DNA from: Mycobacterium syngnathidarum
GTDB taxonomy: Bacteria; Actinomycetota; Actinomycetes; Mycobacteriales; Mycobacteriaceae
Assembly (NCBI RefSeq): GCF_001942625.1
Contig: NZ_MLCL01000078.1
Coordinates: 69,707 to 133,706, forward strand
Reading direction: 5' to 3'
DNA length: 64,000 nucleotides
The notes under the pieces were generated by a model that saw only the letters and a list, made by a program, of their open reading frames with translations, searched no databases and had not been told where the DNA came from. Made by a program: the position numbers and the translations under genes. Shown here one piece after another: positions 19,922 to 31,210 of this stretch (position 1 is its first letter; each line of letters begins with the position of its first letter).

Positions 19922-21082
19922 TCAGACGCCCAAACTGCGTCCGATGATCTCCTTCATGATCTCGGTCGTACCGCCGTAAATGGTCTGCACCCGCGCGTCC
20001 AGGTACGCCCGTGCTACCGGGTACTCCCGCATGTAGCCGTAGCCGCCGTGCAGCTGCAGGCAGCGGTCGATGAGCTCGACCTGCTTCTCGGTCGAATACC
20101 ACTTGGCCATCGCGGCCTGCTCCACGGTGAGCTTCTCGTCGAGGTGCAACCGGAGGAACTCGTCGACCATCATCCGCACCACGGTGGCCTCGGTCGCCAG
20201 TTCGGCCAGCAGGAACCGGCTGTTCTGGAAGCTGCCGATCGGCTTGCCGAACGCCTTGCGCTCCTTGGTGTACTGCACCGTCTGCTCCAACACCGCCTCC
20301 ATCGCAGCCGCGGCCATGATGGCGATCGAGATCCGTTCCTGCGGCAGGTTCTGCATCAGGTAGACGAAGCCCTGGCCTTCCTCGCCGAGCAGGTTCTCGA
20401 CCGGCACCTTGACGTCGGTGAACGACAGCTCGGCGGTGTCCTGGGCGTCCAGACCGATCTTGTCGAGGTGCCGGCCCCGCTCGAAGCCCTCCATGCCGCG
20501 CTCCACCACCAGCAGGGAGAAGCCCAGCGCGCCCTTCTCGGGGTCGGTCTGGGCGACGACGATCACCAGGTCGGAGTTGATGCCGTTGGTGATGAAGGTC
20601 TTCGACCCGTTGAGCACGTAGTGGTCGCCGTCGCGGACGGCACGGGTCTTGATGCCCTGAAGGTCGCTGCCGGTGCCGGGTTCGGTCATTGCGATCGCCG
20701 TGATCAATTCACCCGTGCAGAACTTGGGCAGCCAGCGTTGCTTCTGCTCCTCGTTGGCCAGCCGCAGCAGATAGGGCGCTACGACGTCGTTGTGCAGGCT
20801 GAAGCCGATGCCGCTGTAGCGGCCGGCCACCGTCTCCTCACAGACGATCGTGTTGTAGCGGAAGTCGTCGTTGCCGCCGCCGCCGTACTCCTCGGGCACC
20901 GCCATCCCGAGAAAGCCCTGCTTACCGGCCTCCAGCCAGACCCCGCGGTCGACGATCTTGTCTTTCTCCCACTGGTCGTGGAACGGCGCGACGTGCTTGT
21001 CCAGGAACGCCCGGTATGACTCGCGGAACAGCTCGTGCTCCGGCTCGAACAACGTGCGGTCGTACTTCACAGCACTGCTCAT
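19922..21082 (-). CDS. fadE20: Acyl-CoA dehydrogenase FadE20
   Basis: FAD-dependent acyl-CoA dehydrogenase of 386 aa for the first step of beta-oxidation. Family signatures are AMTEPGTGSDLQGI (substrate/FAD contact), the LLGEEGQGF segment, and LHGGYGYMREYPVAR with TIYGGTTEIMKEII at the end. The position upstream of the LGFP gene matches Rv2724c. A palindromic promoter region lies immediately upstream (21110-21143). The chain-length preference cannot be told from the sequence. Confidence 0.93.
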   Translation of the reverse strand: MSSAVKYDRTLFEPEHELFRESYRAFLDKHVAPFHDQWEKDKIVDRGVWLEAGKQGFLGMAVPEEYGGGGNDDFRYNTIVCEETVAGRYSGIGFSLHNDVVAPYLLRLANEEQKQRWLPKFCTGELITAIAMTEPGTGSDLQGIKTRAVRDGDHYVLNGSKTFITNGINSDLVIVVAQTDPEKGALGFSLLVVERGMEGFERGRHLDKIGLDAQDTAELSFTDVKVPVENLLGEEGQGFVYLMQNLPQERISIAIMAAAAMEAVLEQTVQYTKERKAFGKPIGSFQNSRFLLAELATEATVVRMMVDEFLRLHLDEKLTVEQAAMAKWYSTEKQVELIDRCLQLHGGYGYMREYPVARAYLDARVQTIYGGTTEIMKEIIGRSLGV

Positions 21083-21109
21083 GGTGTGACCTCCGGTACT
21101 GGTTACATA

Positions 21110-21143
21110 GTTGGGGTCAACCTATACCAACCGGGTGGTTGGT
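21110..21143. promoter_or_regulatory. Two inverted repeats in the fadE20 / oxidoreductase promoter
   Basis: GTTG-GGGT-CAAC (21110-21121) and ACCAACC-GGGT-GGTTGGT (21126-21143) share the same GGGT centre. They lie 28 nt upstream of fadE20 and 40 nt upstream of the divergent oxidoreductase. The second is a perfect 7-bp repeat typical of TetR-family operators. The cognate regulator is not in the window. Confidence 0.5.
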
Positions 21144-21182
21144 CAGCCGCGGGGAGGGCCGTACCGCCCGTAAACTCGGGCC

Positions 21183-23480
21183 ATGCCGCAGTCCCCCACG
21201 AGCCTCGCGCACTGGGGTGGCTTCACCGCCGACGTGGCGGACGGCGACATCACCGCCGTCACCCCCATGGTGGGCGACACCGACCCTTCACCGTTGCTCG
21301 GCAACCTCGCAGGTTCGATCCGGCACCGCTCGCGGGTCGCCGGGCCCGCCGTGCGGCGCGGCTGGCTGCGTGACGGCCCAGGCCCCAGTACCGATCGGGG
21401 TGCCGACGAGTACGTGGCGGTGTCATGGGACGAGCTCACCGAGTTGCTCGCCGACGAGCTGAGCCGGGTGGTCGACACCTACGGCAACCAGGCAATCTAC
21501 GGCGGCTCCTATGGCTGGGCCAGTGCCGGACGCTTCCACCATGCCCAGAGTCAGGTGCACCGCTTCCTGAAAATGCTTGGCGGCTATACCTTTTCGCGCC
21601 ATTCCTACAGCCTGGGCGCGACCGGGGTGATCATGCCCCGGGTGGTCGGCACCCACGACGACCTGTTCAAGCGCTCCACCGACTGGGATGTGATCGCCGC
21701 CAACACCGATCTGCTGGTCTGTTTCGGGGGCCTCGCGCTGAAGAACACCGGCACCAATCACGGTGGCACCACCGCACATCCGGCCCGCGACGCGCTACGC
21801 CGGTTGGGTGCGCGCGGCGGGCAGATCGTGTCGTTGAGCCCGCTGCGCGACGATGTCGACGGCGACTGCCAGTGGCTGGCCCCGGCCCCGGGCACCGACG
21901 TGGCGGTGATGCTCGCGCTGGCCTACGTCTTGGCCACCGAAGGTCTGGCCGACCTCGATTTCCTCGATACACACTGCACCGGCTACCGCCGGTTCGAGCG
22001 CTATCTGCTGGGTCGCGATGACGGCGTCGCCAAGAGCCCGCAGTGGGCGTCGGCGCTCAGCGGCCTGCCCGCCGAGGAACTGACCGCGCTGGCCCGGCGG
22101 ATGGCCGCATCGCGGACCGTCGTCACCGTCAGCTGGTCCCTGCAACGGGTCCGCCACGGAGAGCAGGCCCCCTGGATGGGGCTGACCCTGGCCGCAATGC
22201 TCGGCCAGATCGGGCTGCCCGGTGGAGGTTTCGGGCACGGCTACGGGTCGATGAACGAGCCGGGACTGCCGCCGCTGCGGTGCGGCCTGCCCACCCTGCC
22301 CCAAGGCCTCAACCCGGTGCAGACGTTCATCCCGGTCGCCTCTGTCACCGACATGCTGCTGCACCCCGGGCAGCCGTTCGACTACAACGGCATGCAACTG
22401 AGCTACCCCGACATCAAGTGCGTGTACTGGGCCGGCGGCAATCCGTTCCACCATCACCAGAACATTCCCCGGTTGCGCCGGGCGCTGTCGCGGGTGGACA
22501 CCATCGTGGTGCACGACCCGTACTGGACGGCGATGGCCAAGCATGCCGACATCGTGGTGCCCTCGACCACCGCCTATGAGCGCGAGGACTATTCGGGCTC
22601 GCGCAACGACCCACTGCTGGTCGCGATGCCCGCGCTGGTGCAGCCGTATGCCGATTCCCGCGACGACTACACCACGTTCTCGGCGCTGGCGGATCGTCTT
22701 GGCTTCGGCGCGCGGTTCACCGAGGGCCGCACGGCTCGGCAATGGCTGGTCCACATGTATGAGAAGTGGTCGGCCGGGCTGGATTTCGACGTTCCCCGGT
22801 TCGACGAGTTCTGGGCCGCAGGCAAACTGCGCCTGCCCACCGAACCGGGGCTGACGCTGCTCTCCGATTTCCGGGCCGATCCGATCGAGCACCGGTTGGG
22901 CACCCCGAGTGGGCGCATCGAGATCTTCTCGCACACCATCGACGGGTTCGGCTACGACGACTGCGCCGGCCATCCCCGGTGGTACGAGCCGACGGAGTGG
23001 CTCGGTGGGCAGCGGGCCCGCACCTATCCGTTGCATCTGCTGGCCAACCAGCCCGCGACCCGTCTGCACAGCCAACTCGACGGCGGCGCCGCCAGTCAGG
23101 CATCGAAAGTTCAGGGACGAGAACCGATCCGGATTCACCCCGATGACGCGGCGGCCCGCGGGCTCAGCGGTGGCGAGGTGGTACGGGTATTCAACGACCG
23201 CGGGGCGTGTCTGGCCGGCGTGGTAATAGACGATCGGGTGCGCCGGGCAGTAGTGCAATTGTCGACCGGGGCCTGGTTCGATCCGGCCGACCCGGCCGAC
23301 CCCGATTCGATGTGCGTGCACGGCAACCCCAACGTGCTCACCGCGGACATCGGCACCTCCTCGCTGGCCCAGGGTTGCACCGGCGCGCATGTCCTGGTGG
23401 AGATCGAGAAGTTCGACGAAGCGCTTCCCCCGGTGCGCGCGCACCAGCCGCCGGTGCTGCGCCCGCGCCAGATCGATTGA
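21183..23480 (+). CDS. Molybdopterin-dependent oxidoreductase, BisC/TorZ type
   Basis: Protein of 765 aa in the DMSO-reductase superfamily. The molybdenum ligand Ser114 lies in YGWASAGRFHHAQ, the serine-ligand signature shared with biotin sulfoxide and TMAO reductases. The N-terminal Cys cluster for a [4Fe-4S] centre is absent and there is no twin-arginine signal, so a cytoplasmic BisC-like S-oxide or N-oxide reductase is most likely. Later blocks such as YWAGGNPFHHHQN and the C-terminal molybdopterin dinucleotide-binding domain (LANQPATRLHSQ, STGAWFDP) are intact. M. tuberculosis carries its bisC elsewhere (Rv1442), so this is a locus-specific insertion. Confidence 0.92.
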   Translation: MPQSPTSLAHWGGFTADVADGDITAVTPMVGDTDPSPLLGNLAGSIRHRSRVAGPAVRRGWLRDGPGPSTDRGADEYVAVSWDELTELLADELSRVVDTYGNQAIYGGSYGWASAGRFHHAQSQVHRFLKMLGGYTFSRHSYSLGATGVIMPRVVGTHDDLFKRSTDWDVIAANTDLLVCFGGLALKNTGTNHGGTTAHPARDALRRLGARGGQIVSLSPLRDDVDGDCQWLAPAPGTDVAVMLALAYVLATEGLADLDFLDTHCTGYRRFERYLLGRDDGVAKSPQWASALSGLPAEELTALARRMAASRTVVTVSWSLQRVRHGEQAPWMGLTLAAMLGQIGLPGGGFGHGYGSMNEPGLPPLRCGLPTLPQGLNPVQTFIPVASVTDMLLHPGQPFDYNGMQLSYPDIKCVYWAGGNPFHHHQNIPRLRRALSRVDTIVVHDPYWTAMAKHADIVVPSTTAYEREDYSGSRNDPLLVAMPALVQPYADSRDDYTTFSALADRLGFGARFTEGRTARQWLVHMYEKWSAGLDFDVPRFDEFWAAGKLRLPTEPGLTLLSDFRADPIEHRLGTPSGRIEIFSHTIDGFGYDDCAGHPRWYEPTEWLGGQRARTYPLHLLANQPATRLHSQLDGGAASQASKVQGREPIRIHPDDAAARGLSGGEVVRVFNDRGACLAGVVIDDRVRRAVVQLSTGAWFDPADPADPDSMCVHGNPNVLTADIGTSSLAQGCTGAHVLVEIEKFDEALPPVRAHQPPVLRPRQID

Positions 23481-23579
23481 GAGGTCACTACTTCGGGCGT
23501 TTGCCACCTAGCGGCCGCGCGCCGATGCAAAGATCCCTTCAGCGCTGACGGGGCCGTCAGCAGAAGGAGATCCCGGCCG

Positions 23580-25103
23580 ATGCGATTCTCACCCCGTGCT
23601 GCCGCCAGGTCACTGCTGGTCGGCGCGGTAGCTGTATCCGGTTCGGTGGTTATCGGGCTGTCCCCGGTCGGTACCGCAGCAGTCGGCCTGGTCGTGGCAG
23701 TGACACCGCTCATCGTGCCCGGAACCGGAACCCCGAACCCGGCGAGCTCCAACAACTACATGGCCAACGCAGTCTCCTACTACGTCCAACCCAGCGGCAG
23801 TTGCGGGGCCGAGGACTGCGCGGCGCCGGTGGCTGTCCCTTACATCGCTCAGTTCTGGCCCATCCCGCTGCCGGGCTGGGGCGGATTGGAGGGCGCCAAA
23901 TGGAATGTATCGGTGGCCAGCGGAGTCACCCAGCTGACCAGCGAACTCGTCGGCTCCAACAACCCCAGTGCGCCCCACCCCGTGGCCGTCTTCGGATATT
24001 CGCAGGGCGCCACCGTCGCCAGCATCGTCAAAGGCAACCTGGCCGACCTGACCGACGAGCAGAAACAGAACCTGAGCTTCGTCCTGATCGGTAATCCGAA
24101 CCGCCCCGACGGCGGACTCTTCGAGCGGTTGGCGATCCTGGGCACCGTGCCCATCCTCGACGCGACATTCGGCCAACCGACCCCGACGGACACGGGCATC
24201 GAGACCTACGACATCGCCCTTGAGTACGACGGCGTGGCCGACGCTCCGTCCTGGCTGCTCAATCCGCTCGCGCTGCTCAACGCACTGGCCGGATTCCAGT
24301 ACGTACATGGCACCTACCTGGATCCCAGGGGTGACGATCCGGCCACGGCGACACCCTACGGATACACGCCGGAGCAAGTGCAGGCCGCGATCGAGAACGC
24401 CCAGCAGAGCTGCACCGCCGAAACCCACTGCCAGAAAGTCGACGGCAGCGACACGTACTACATCACGCTGCCGGCGAAGACCCTGCCGATCATGCAGCCG
24501 TTCCTCGAACTGGGCGCGGCGACCGGCACGTCGGCCCTGGTGGTTCCGCTCGTCGACCTGATCTCACCGATGGCGCAGACCCTGATCGAAACCGGTTACA
24601 CCAGAACGGATTACAGCACACCCACGCCGTTTCAGCTGCTCCCCAGATTCAACCCCGTGACACTGGCGACCGACCTCGTCAACGACATCCCCGAGGGCAT
24701 CCAGGCCGCGCTCAACCCCGGACTCGACCCGCTGCCCGGATGGTCCGATCCGACCGAATCCGGCGATACCGTCACAGTCGAAGGCACACCCGAGAACACC
24801 GTCGCCGACACGAAGATCGCAGCGAAGCCCGACCGCCGACCGCTGTCGCGACTGAAGACCGCCACCAAGGGGACTGCGACGCTCACCACAGCTCCCGACG
24901 CCGACGACCCCACGATCAGCGAGCAACACCGTCCGTCGGAGCTGAAAGCCTCGCCGGTCAAGGCACATCCGGCGCGCGATGTGGCGAAGTCGCTCCGCAG
25001 CACCGTGCACAAAGCGCTGGGCGGCCCGCACCGCAAGACAGCAGGCACCACCCGGGTCAAGGACAAGTCGGCCGGGGCCAAGGACAAGAAACCGGCAGCC
25101 TGA
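23580..25103 (+). CDS. PE-PPE domain serine hydrolase, exported
   Basis: Protein of 507 aa with an N-terminal hydrophobic signal/anchor (residues 8-45), then a PE-PPE alpha/beta-hydrolase domain containing VPGTGTPNP and the nucleophile Ser141 in GYSQG. The conserved LIGNPNRPDGG and the LEYDGVADAP segments follow. The C-terminal 100 residues are basic and disordered (many Lys/Thr/Pro). The domain normally follows PE or PPE modules in slow growers but here stands alone, as in fast growers; related enzymes have esterase activity. A good ribosome-binding site (AGAAGGAGA) precedes the ATG. Confidence 0.88.
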   Translation: MRFSPRAAARSLLVGAVAVSGSVVIGLSPVGTAAVGLVVAVTPLIVPGTGTPNPASSNNYMANAVSYYVQPSGSCGAEDCAAPVAVPYIAQFWPIPLPGWGGLEGAKWNVSVASGVTQLTSELVGSNNPSAPHPVAVFGYSQGATVASIVKGNLADLTDEQKQNLSFVLIGNPNRPDGGLFERLAILGTVPILDATFGQPTPTDTGIETYDIALEYDGVADAPSWLLNPLALLNALAGFQYVHGTYLDPRGDDPATATPYGYTPEQVQAAIENAQQSCTAETHCQKVDGSDTYYITLPAKTLPIMQPFLELGAATGTSALVVPLVDLISPMAQTLIETGYTRTDYSTPTPFQLLPRFNPVTLATDLVNDIPEGIQAALNPGLDPLPGWSDPTESGDTVTVEGTPENTVADTKIAAKPDRRPLSRLKTATKGTATLTTAPDADDPTISEQHRPSELKASPVKAHPARDVAKSLRSTVHKALGGPHRKTAGTTRVKDKSAGAKDKKPAA

Positions 25104-25139
25104 GGCCCGCCTCGCCGAAGCGTTCAGAAGGCCGAACGT

Positions 25140-26549
<1,410 letters not shown>

Positions 26550-26594
26550 ATGTACTTACAGGTTGTCACGTGCATCGTTGCGCGCGCACCCCAA

Positions 26595-27461
26595 TTACGC
26601 GTGGGCGGCATGCCACCACTGCTCGGACAGCTCTCCCCTGGCGACCAGCACCGATGGTCCACGCAGGTAGCTGGTGGACTCGGTGATCGTCACGGTGACC
26701 TCCCCACCCGGGATCCGGACCTGCAAGGTCCCGGTGTCGGCACCTTGGTGGGCCAGCGCGGCCAAGGTGGCCGCGACCGTGCCGGTACCGCAGGACCGCG
26801 TTTCCCCGACGCCACGTTCGTGCACACGCATCGACACTGCGCCGTCCACCGGAGCCGTCAGGACCTCGACGTTGACGCCCTCGGGGAACAGCTGCTCGTC
26901 GAAGGACACCGGGCAGCCCACGTCGAGGGCAGCCAACTCGTCCTCGGTCAGGCCGACACACGCCAGGTGCGGGTTGCCCACGTCGACGGCGATACCGCTG
27001 ACACTGCGGCCACCGACCACCGCGGTTCCGGTGCCGAACCGGTTCGCTTTACCCATCTCGACGGTGACGTCCGCGGTGGTCGGGTCGGCGCTGTGCAGCA
27101 CCACGGGACGGGGGCCGGCCAACGAGCCCACCACGAACTCGTCGGCGGATTCCAGGCCTGAGGCGCGCAGGTAATGGGCGAATACACGTACCCCGTTGCC
27201 GCACATCTGCGCGATGGAGCCGTCGGCGTTGCGGTAGTCCATGTACCAGTCGGTGGCCGCCACCCCCTCCGGCAGCCGCTCGAAAACGCAGGCAGCCTGC
27301 GCAGCACCGGCCGTCGTCACCCGCAGTACGCCGTCGGCCCCGATGCCACGGCGGCGGTCGCACAACGCGGCCACGGCGGCAGGCGTCAGCGACAGCGCAG
27401 CGTCGAGGTCGGGCAGCACCACGAAATCGTTCTGGGTACCGTGCCCTTTGGCGAAGATCAC
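26595..27461 (-). CDS. dapF: Diaminopimelate epimerase DapF
   Basis: Converts LL- to meso-diaminopimelate in lysine and peptidoglycan synthesis; 288 aa. The two catalytic cysteines are visible in MCGNGVRVF and [10 protein letters not shown] start at the GTG of 27461 ([14 protein letters not shown]), the family N-terminus, 4 bp after the miaA stop; the longer open frame upstream is only the antisense-free run through miaA. The coupling with miaA matches other mycobacteria. Confidence 0.95.
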   Translation of the reverse strand: MIFAKGHGTQNDFVVLPDLDAALSLTPAAVAALCDRRRGIGADGVLRVTTAGAAQAACVFERLPEGVAATDWYMDYRNADGSIAQMCGNGVRVFAHYLRASGLESADEFVVGSLAGPRPVVLHSADPTTADVTVEMGKANRFGTGTAVVGGRSVSGIAVDVGNPHLACVGLTEDELAALDVGCPVSFDEQLFPEGVNVEVLTAPVDGAVSMRVHERGVGETRSCGTGTVAATLAALAHQGADTGTLQVRIPGGEVTVTITESTSYLRGPSVLVARGELSEQWWHAAHA

Positions 27462-27465
27462 CTGT

Positions 27466-28386
27466 TCAGGATACGTGCCGCCACGCCCGCAGCGCGTCGT
27501 GCACCAGTCCGTCGGCGGCCCCGTCCAGCCACACCACCCGATGGTCGCGACGGAACCAGGACCGCTGCCGGCGCACATAGCGGCGGGTGCCGATGAATGT
27601 GGGCTCTCGTGCCGCCGCACCGTCTCCCCCGGCATCCAGGTCGGCGAGCACCTGCGCGTAACCGAGAGCGCGCGCCGCGGTGACCCCGTCCCGCAACCCG
27701 CGGCCGATCAGCGTGCGCACCTCGTCCACCAGCCCCTCGGCGAACATCGAGTCGGTACGTTGTTCCAGCCTTGTGTCGAGAGCGGCTGTCTCCCAATCCA
27801 ACCCGATGATCGCGGTGTCCCAGCGCGGAGTACCGATACTCGGCGCCGAGGCGGCGAACGGCAGGCCGGTGAGCTCCACTACCTCCAGCGCCCGCACGAT
27901 CCGCCGGCCATCGGTCGGCAGGATCGACGCCCCCGCGGCAGGGTCCACTTGGGTCAGCTCGGCATGCAACGCGGCCACCCCCACCTCGGCCAGCCGCTCC
28001 TCCCATCGGGCCCGCACCGTCGGATCGGTCGCCGGAAACGTCCACTCGTCCAGCAGCGACTGGATGTAGAGCATCGAACCGCCGACGATCACCGGAACCG
28101 CGCCGCGGGCCGCGATGGCCTCCACGTCGGCGGCGGCGTCCTGCTGGTAGCGGGCCACCGTCGCGGTCTCGGTCACCTCGAGGACATCGAGCTGGTGGTG
28201 CGGGATGCCGCGTCGCTCGGCGACGGGCAGCTTGGCGGTGCCGATGTCCATGCCGCGGTAGAGCTGCATGGCGTCGGCATTGACTATTTCGACGCCCCGT
28301 GACCCACTCAATTTCTCGGCGATCGCCAGCGCCAGGGCCGATTTCCCGGTCCCGGTCGGCCCGATGACCGCGATGGGCCGGGTCAT
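27466..28386 (-). CDS. miaA: tRNA dimethylallyltransferase MiaA
   Basis: Adds the isopentenyl group to A37 of tRNAs reading UNN codons; 306 aa from the chosen start. The P-loop GPTGTGKS is near residue 10; the [15 protein letters not shown] and HHQLDVL motifs and the C-terminal [14 protein letters not shown] tRNA contact are present. The ATG at 28386 gives a 4-bp ATGA overlap with the upstream gene; an ATG at 28395 adds three residues. MiaB, acting on the same base, is 3 kb away. Confidence 0.95.
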   Translation of the reverse strand: MTRPIAVIGPTGTGKSALALAIAEKLSGSRGVEIVNADAMQLYRGMDIGTAKLPVAERRGIPHHQLDVLEVTETATVARYQQDAAADVEAIAARGAVPVIVGGSMLYIQSLLDEWTFPATDPTVRARWEERLAEVGVAALHAELTQVDPAAGASILPTDGRRIVRALEVVELTGLPFAASAPSIGTPRWDTAIIGLDWETAALDTRLEQRTDSMFAEGLVDEVRTLIGRGLRDGVTAARALGYAQVLADLDAGGDGAAAREPTFIGTRRYVRRQRSWFRRDHRVVWLDGAADGLVHDALRAWRHVS

Positions 28387-29069
28387 GGCAGCCATTCGCC
28401 GGCGAAGTAGCCGACCCCGTAGGGCGCGCCGCGGTAGAGCTCGCGGGCGGTGCCCGGCTCTGGCCAGGCCAGTCCGGCCAGCACCTGAAAGGCCACCCGC
28501 CCCAGCACGGTGTCGGGCAGCTCGGCCAGCCCGGCGAGGTCGCCGGTGGCCAGCGCGTCATCGAGATCCTGCTGTGTGGCCACCGAATCCGGCAGATACC
28601 CGCCGGGCGCGGAGGGGGTGAGCGTGTGCAAGCCGTCGGCGACGACGAGTACGCCCATGGGGTCCGGGGATTCCTCCATACGGGCCCGCAGGGAGCGTCC
28701 GAAGCTCAGTGCCTGCGCCACCGGTTGTGATGCGGCGTAGGCATGCACCTCGATGGCGGCATCCGGTGCAACGTGTCCGCGGATCCACCCGGCGATCAGG
28801 GCACACAGCGGCAGTTCCACCGGCCCCCCGACGGGTCCGGGGCCGAGTGCCACCGGGACGTCGACGCCGTAGCCGGCGAAGGTCCCGGCACAGTCCGGTC
28901 CGTAGACCGCGTCGCAGGGGCCGACGCCGACCGCCAGCCAATGCGGCGGCAACGAGGTTGCTGCCGCGGTCACCGCCGCGCGCAGTCCGGCCACCTCGAC
29001 CGCGGCCGAACCCACCAGTTCGGGCACGAGAACCGGGGTTGCGGGGACGATCGCGATGGCGCTGAGCAC
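28383..29069 (-). CDS. Class III extradiol dioxygenase-like protein (Rv2728c-like)
   Basis: Ala-rich protein of 228 aa related to the LigB/class III extradiol ring-cleavage dioxygenase B domain. It begins [16 protein letters not shown] and has the motif [12 protein letters not shown] and the VVADGLHTL stretch; metal-ligand histidines are poorly conserved, so enzyme activity is doubtful. It overlaps miaA by 4 bp and is the first gene of the unit Rv2728c-like/miaA/dapF. Function unknown. Confidence 0.78.
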   Translation of the reverse strand: MLSAIAIVPATPVLVPELVGSAAVEVAGLRAAVTAAATSLPPHWLAVGVGPCDAVYGPDCAGTFAGYGVDVPVALGPGPVGGPVELPLCALIAGWIRGHVAPDAAIEVHAYAASQPVAQALSFGRSLRARMEESPDPMGVLVVADGLHTLTPSAPGGYLPDSVATQQDLDDALATGDLAGLAELPDTVLGRVAFQVLAGLAWPEPGTARELYRGAPYGVGYFAGEWLP

Positions 29070-29218
29070 GTCACCAAACTAGTTTGTCGGGGCATTGAGC
29101 CTAAAGCCATGGGCACGGCACAGCACGACCTGCTTGAATAGCGGACAAAGCGACAGCATCAGGCGCCGCGTCGCGCGGCAGATGCGCGGGTGGACCGCGC
29201 GGAGTACGAGGAGCGGAT

Positions 29219-30574
29219 ATGACAACCAGTGAGCCAGGCGGAGCCACCCCACAGCCGACGTCCGGGCCCACGCCGAGGCCCACTCCTTCACCTGCCCCGA
29301 GGCCGGGGCCGCCCCGTCCCGTCCCCCGCCCCAGCCGGGTTGCCCCGGTCGTCGCGGTGGCGCCGACCAGCGATCCGCACCGCTTCGGGCGGGTGGACGA
29401 CGACGGCACGGTGTGGTTGATCAACGGATCCGGTGAACGTGTCATCGGCTCGTGGCAGGCCGGCGATACCGAAGCGGCATTCGCCCACTTCGGCCGACGC
29501 TTCGATGACCTGCACACCGAGGTGGCGCTGCTGGAACGTCGACTGTCCTCGGGCACCGGTGACGCCCGCAAGATCAAGTCGGCTGCCGCTGCGCTGGCCG
29601 AAAGTCTGCCCACCGCAGCGGTTCTCGGCGACGTCGACGCGTTGAGCACCCGTCTGGCAGCGATCGTGGACCACGCCGACGAGGCCGCCAAGACCGAGCG
29701 CGCCCAACGTGACGAGCACCGGGCCGCGCAGACCGCGCGCAAAGAGGCACTGGCCGCCGAGGCCGAGGATCTGGCCGCGAACTCCACGCAGTGGAAAGCC
29801 GCCGGGGATCGCCTACGCGAGATTCTCGACGAATGGCGCACCATCACCGGGCTGGACCGCAAGCTCGACGACGCCCTGTGGAAGCGCTACTCGACGGCGC
29901 GCGAGACCTTCAACCGCCGCCGCGGATCGCACTTCGCCGAACTCGACCGTGGCCGCGCCGGCGCCCGCCAGGTCAAGGAGGCGTTGTGTGAGCAGGCCGA
30001 GCAGCTGTCCGGCTCGACCGATTGGGGCGCCACCGCGGCCGCCTTCCGCGACCTGTTGACGCAGTGGAAGAGCGCGGGACGCGCCGCCAAGGACGTCGAC
30101 GACGCGCTGTGGCACCGGTTCAAGGCTGCTCAGGACACGTTCTTCGGGGCCCGCAACGCCGCCAACGCCGAACGCGACGCCGAATTCAAGGCCAATGCCG
30201 CCGCCAAGGAGGCGCTGCTGGCCGAGGCCGAAAAGATCGACACGACCGACCTCGACGCCGCCCGCGCGGCCTTACGCACCATCGGCGACAAGTGGGACGC
30301 GATCGGCAAGGTTCCCCGCGAACGCGCTGCCGACCTGGAACGCCGGCTGCGCGCCGTGGAAAAGAAGGTTCGCGATGCCCCGGCCGGCGGCGTCGATCCC
30401 GAGGCCAAGGCTCGGGCGGATCAGTTCCGCTCACGGGCCGAGCAGTTCGAACGGCAGGCGGAGAAGGCCGAGGCGGCCGGGCGGGCCAAGGATGCGGCCG
30501 AGGCCAGGGCCAGCGCCGAGCAGTGGCGTCAGTGGGCCGACGCGGCGGCAGCCGCGCTCGGAGAGCGCAAATAG
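29219..30574 (+). CDS. DUF349 domain protein (Rv2731-like)
   Basis: Highly charged, Ala/Arg/Glu-rich helical protein of 451 aa. After a Pro-rich N-terminus (residues 8-45) there is a short beta segment ([17 protein letters not shown]) and then about three DUF349 repeats. Each contains a W-K-x-[AI]-G-x-[AV]-x-[RK] core: [20 protein letters not shown] and [11 protein letters not shown]. The rest forms a long coiled coil. DUF349 proteins are of unknown function. It stands alone between divergent and convergent neighbours; the 149-bp upstream region shows no obvious operator. Confidence 0.88.
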   Translation: MTTSEPGGATPQPTSGPTPRPTPSPAPRPGPPRPVPRPSRVAPVVAVAPTSDPHRFGRVDDDGTVWLINGSGERVIGSWQAGDTEAAFAHFGRRFDDLHTEVALLERRLSSGTGDARKIKSAAAALAESLPTAAVLGDVDALSTRLAAIVDHADEAAKTERAQRDEHRAAQTARKEALAAEAEDLAANSTQWKAAGDRLREILDEWRTITGLDRKLDDALWKRYSTARETFNRRRGSHFAELDRGRAGARQVKEALCEQAEQLSGSTDWGATAAAFRDLLTQWKSAGRAAKDVDDALWHRFKAAQDTFFGARNAANAERDAEFKANAAAKEALLAEAEKIDTTDLDAARAALRTIGDKWDAIGKVPRERAADLERRLRAVEKKVRDAPAGGVDPEAKARADQFRSRAEQFERQAEKAEAAGRAKDAAEARASAEQWRQWADAAAAALGERK

Positions 30575-30580
30575 CCGCGG

Positions 30581-31210
30581 CTAGGTCTGGTCCGGCTGGT
30601 CGGGCTTCGTGTCCGCAGGGCCGGTCTCGGTGACGTCGGTTTTCTTCGTCGAGTCACCGTTCGGGATGTCGAGCACGCCGCGCTGCTGATGCTCGGCGGC
30701 CTGGCGACGCCGGTCCTCCTCGGCGGCCAGCTGCATCGCGGTGCGCGACCACACGACCCGCGCCCAGTGGAACGTCAGCACGATCACCGCCAGCCAGCCG
30801 ATGATCAACCCGATGCCGGGGCCGGGATGGTCCCCCGCGGTCTGACGTGACCACACGGCGAGCATCCCGAGCGCGCTGGCCACGGCGGAACCCGCCAGGG
30901 CCACCCAGGCCAGCGCCCAGCGGCGGGTGATCAGCGCCAGTGTCGAGAAGCCGACCGAGAACACCAGCGCCAACCAGGTGAAGACCCGCGACGGCAGTGA
31001 GATGCCGTCGGCCACGGCCGTGGCGTCACCCACGAGGACGTCGAAGCCCTTGCTGGAACCGGTGTGCGGCAGCACGAACGACAGCAGCACCACGAACACC
31101 AGGATCGCGACGACCATCGCGCGCGGACCCGAGTCGAACTCGCGGGTGACCTTGCGTTCGACGGCGGCGAGGTCGTCCTTGAACGGCTCGAAGTCGCTTT
31201 CCTTGCTCAA
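30581..31210 (-). CDS. Conserved membrane protein (Rv2732c-like)
   Basis: Membrane protein of 209 aa with four predicted helices (about residues 32-50, 78-95, 100-118 and 135-150) and a charged C-terminal tail. I prefer a TTG start at 31210: it overlaps the miaB stop as TTGA and stands 9 nt after AGGAGG. The ATG at 31219 abuts that Shine-Dalgarno sequence directly and could not use it. Position after miaB matches Rv2732c. Function unknown. Confidence 0.82.
   Translation of the reverse strand: MSKESDFEPFKDDLAAVERKVTREFDSGPRAMVVAILVFVVLLSFVLPHTGSSKGFDVLVGDATAVADGISLPSRVFTWLALVFSVGFSTLALITRRWALAWVALAGSAVASALGMLAVWSRQTAGDHPGPGIGLIIGWLAVIVLTFHWARVVWSRTAMQLAAEEDRRRQAAEHQQRGVLDIPNGDSTKKTDVTETGPADTKPDQPDQT

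Noticed and set aside
21795..23507. 570-codon minus-strand open frame over the molybdo-oxidoreductase
   Set aside because: Opposite-strand shadow of a well-supported enzyme gene.
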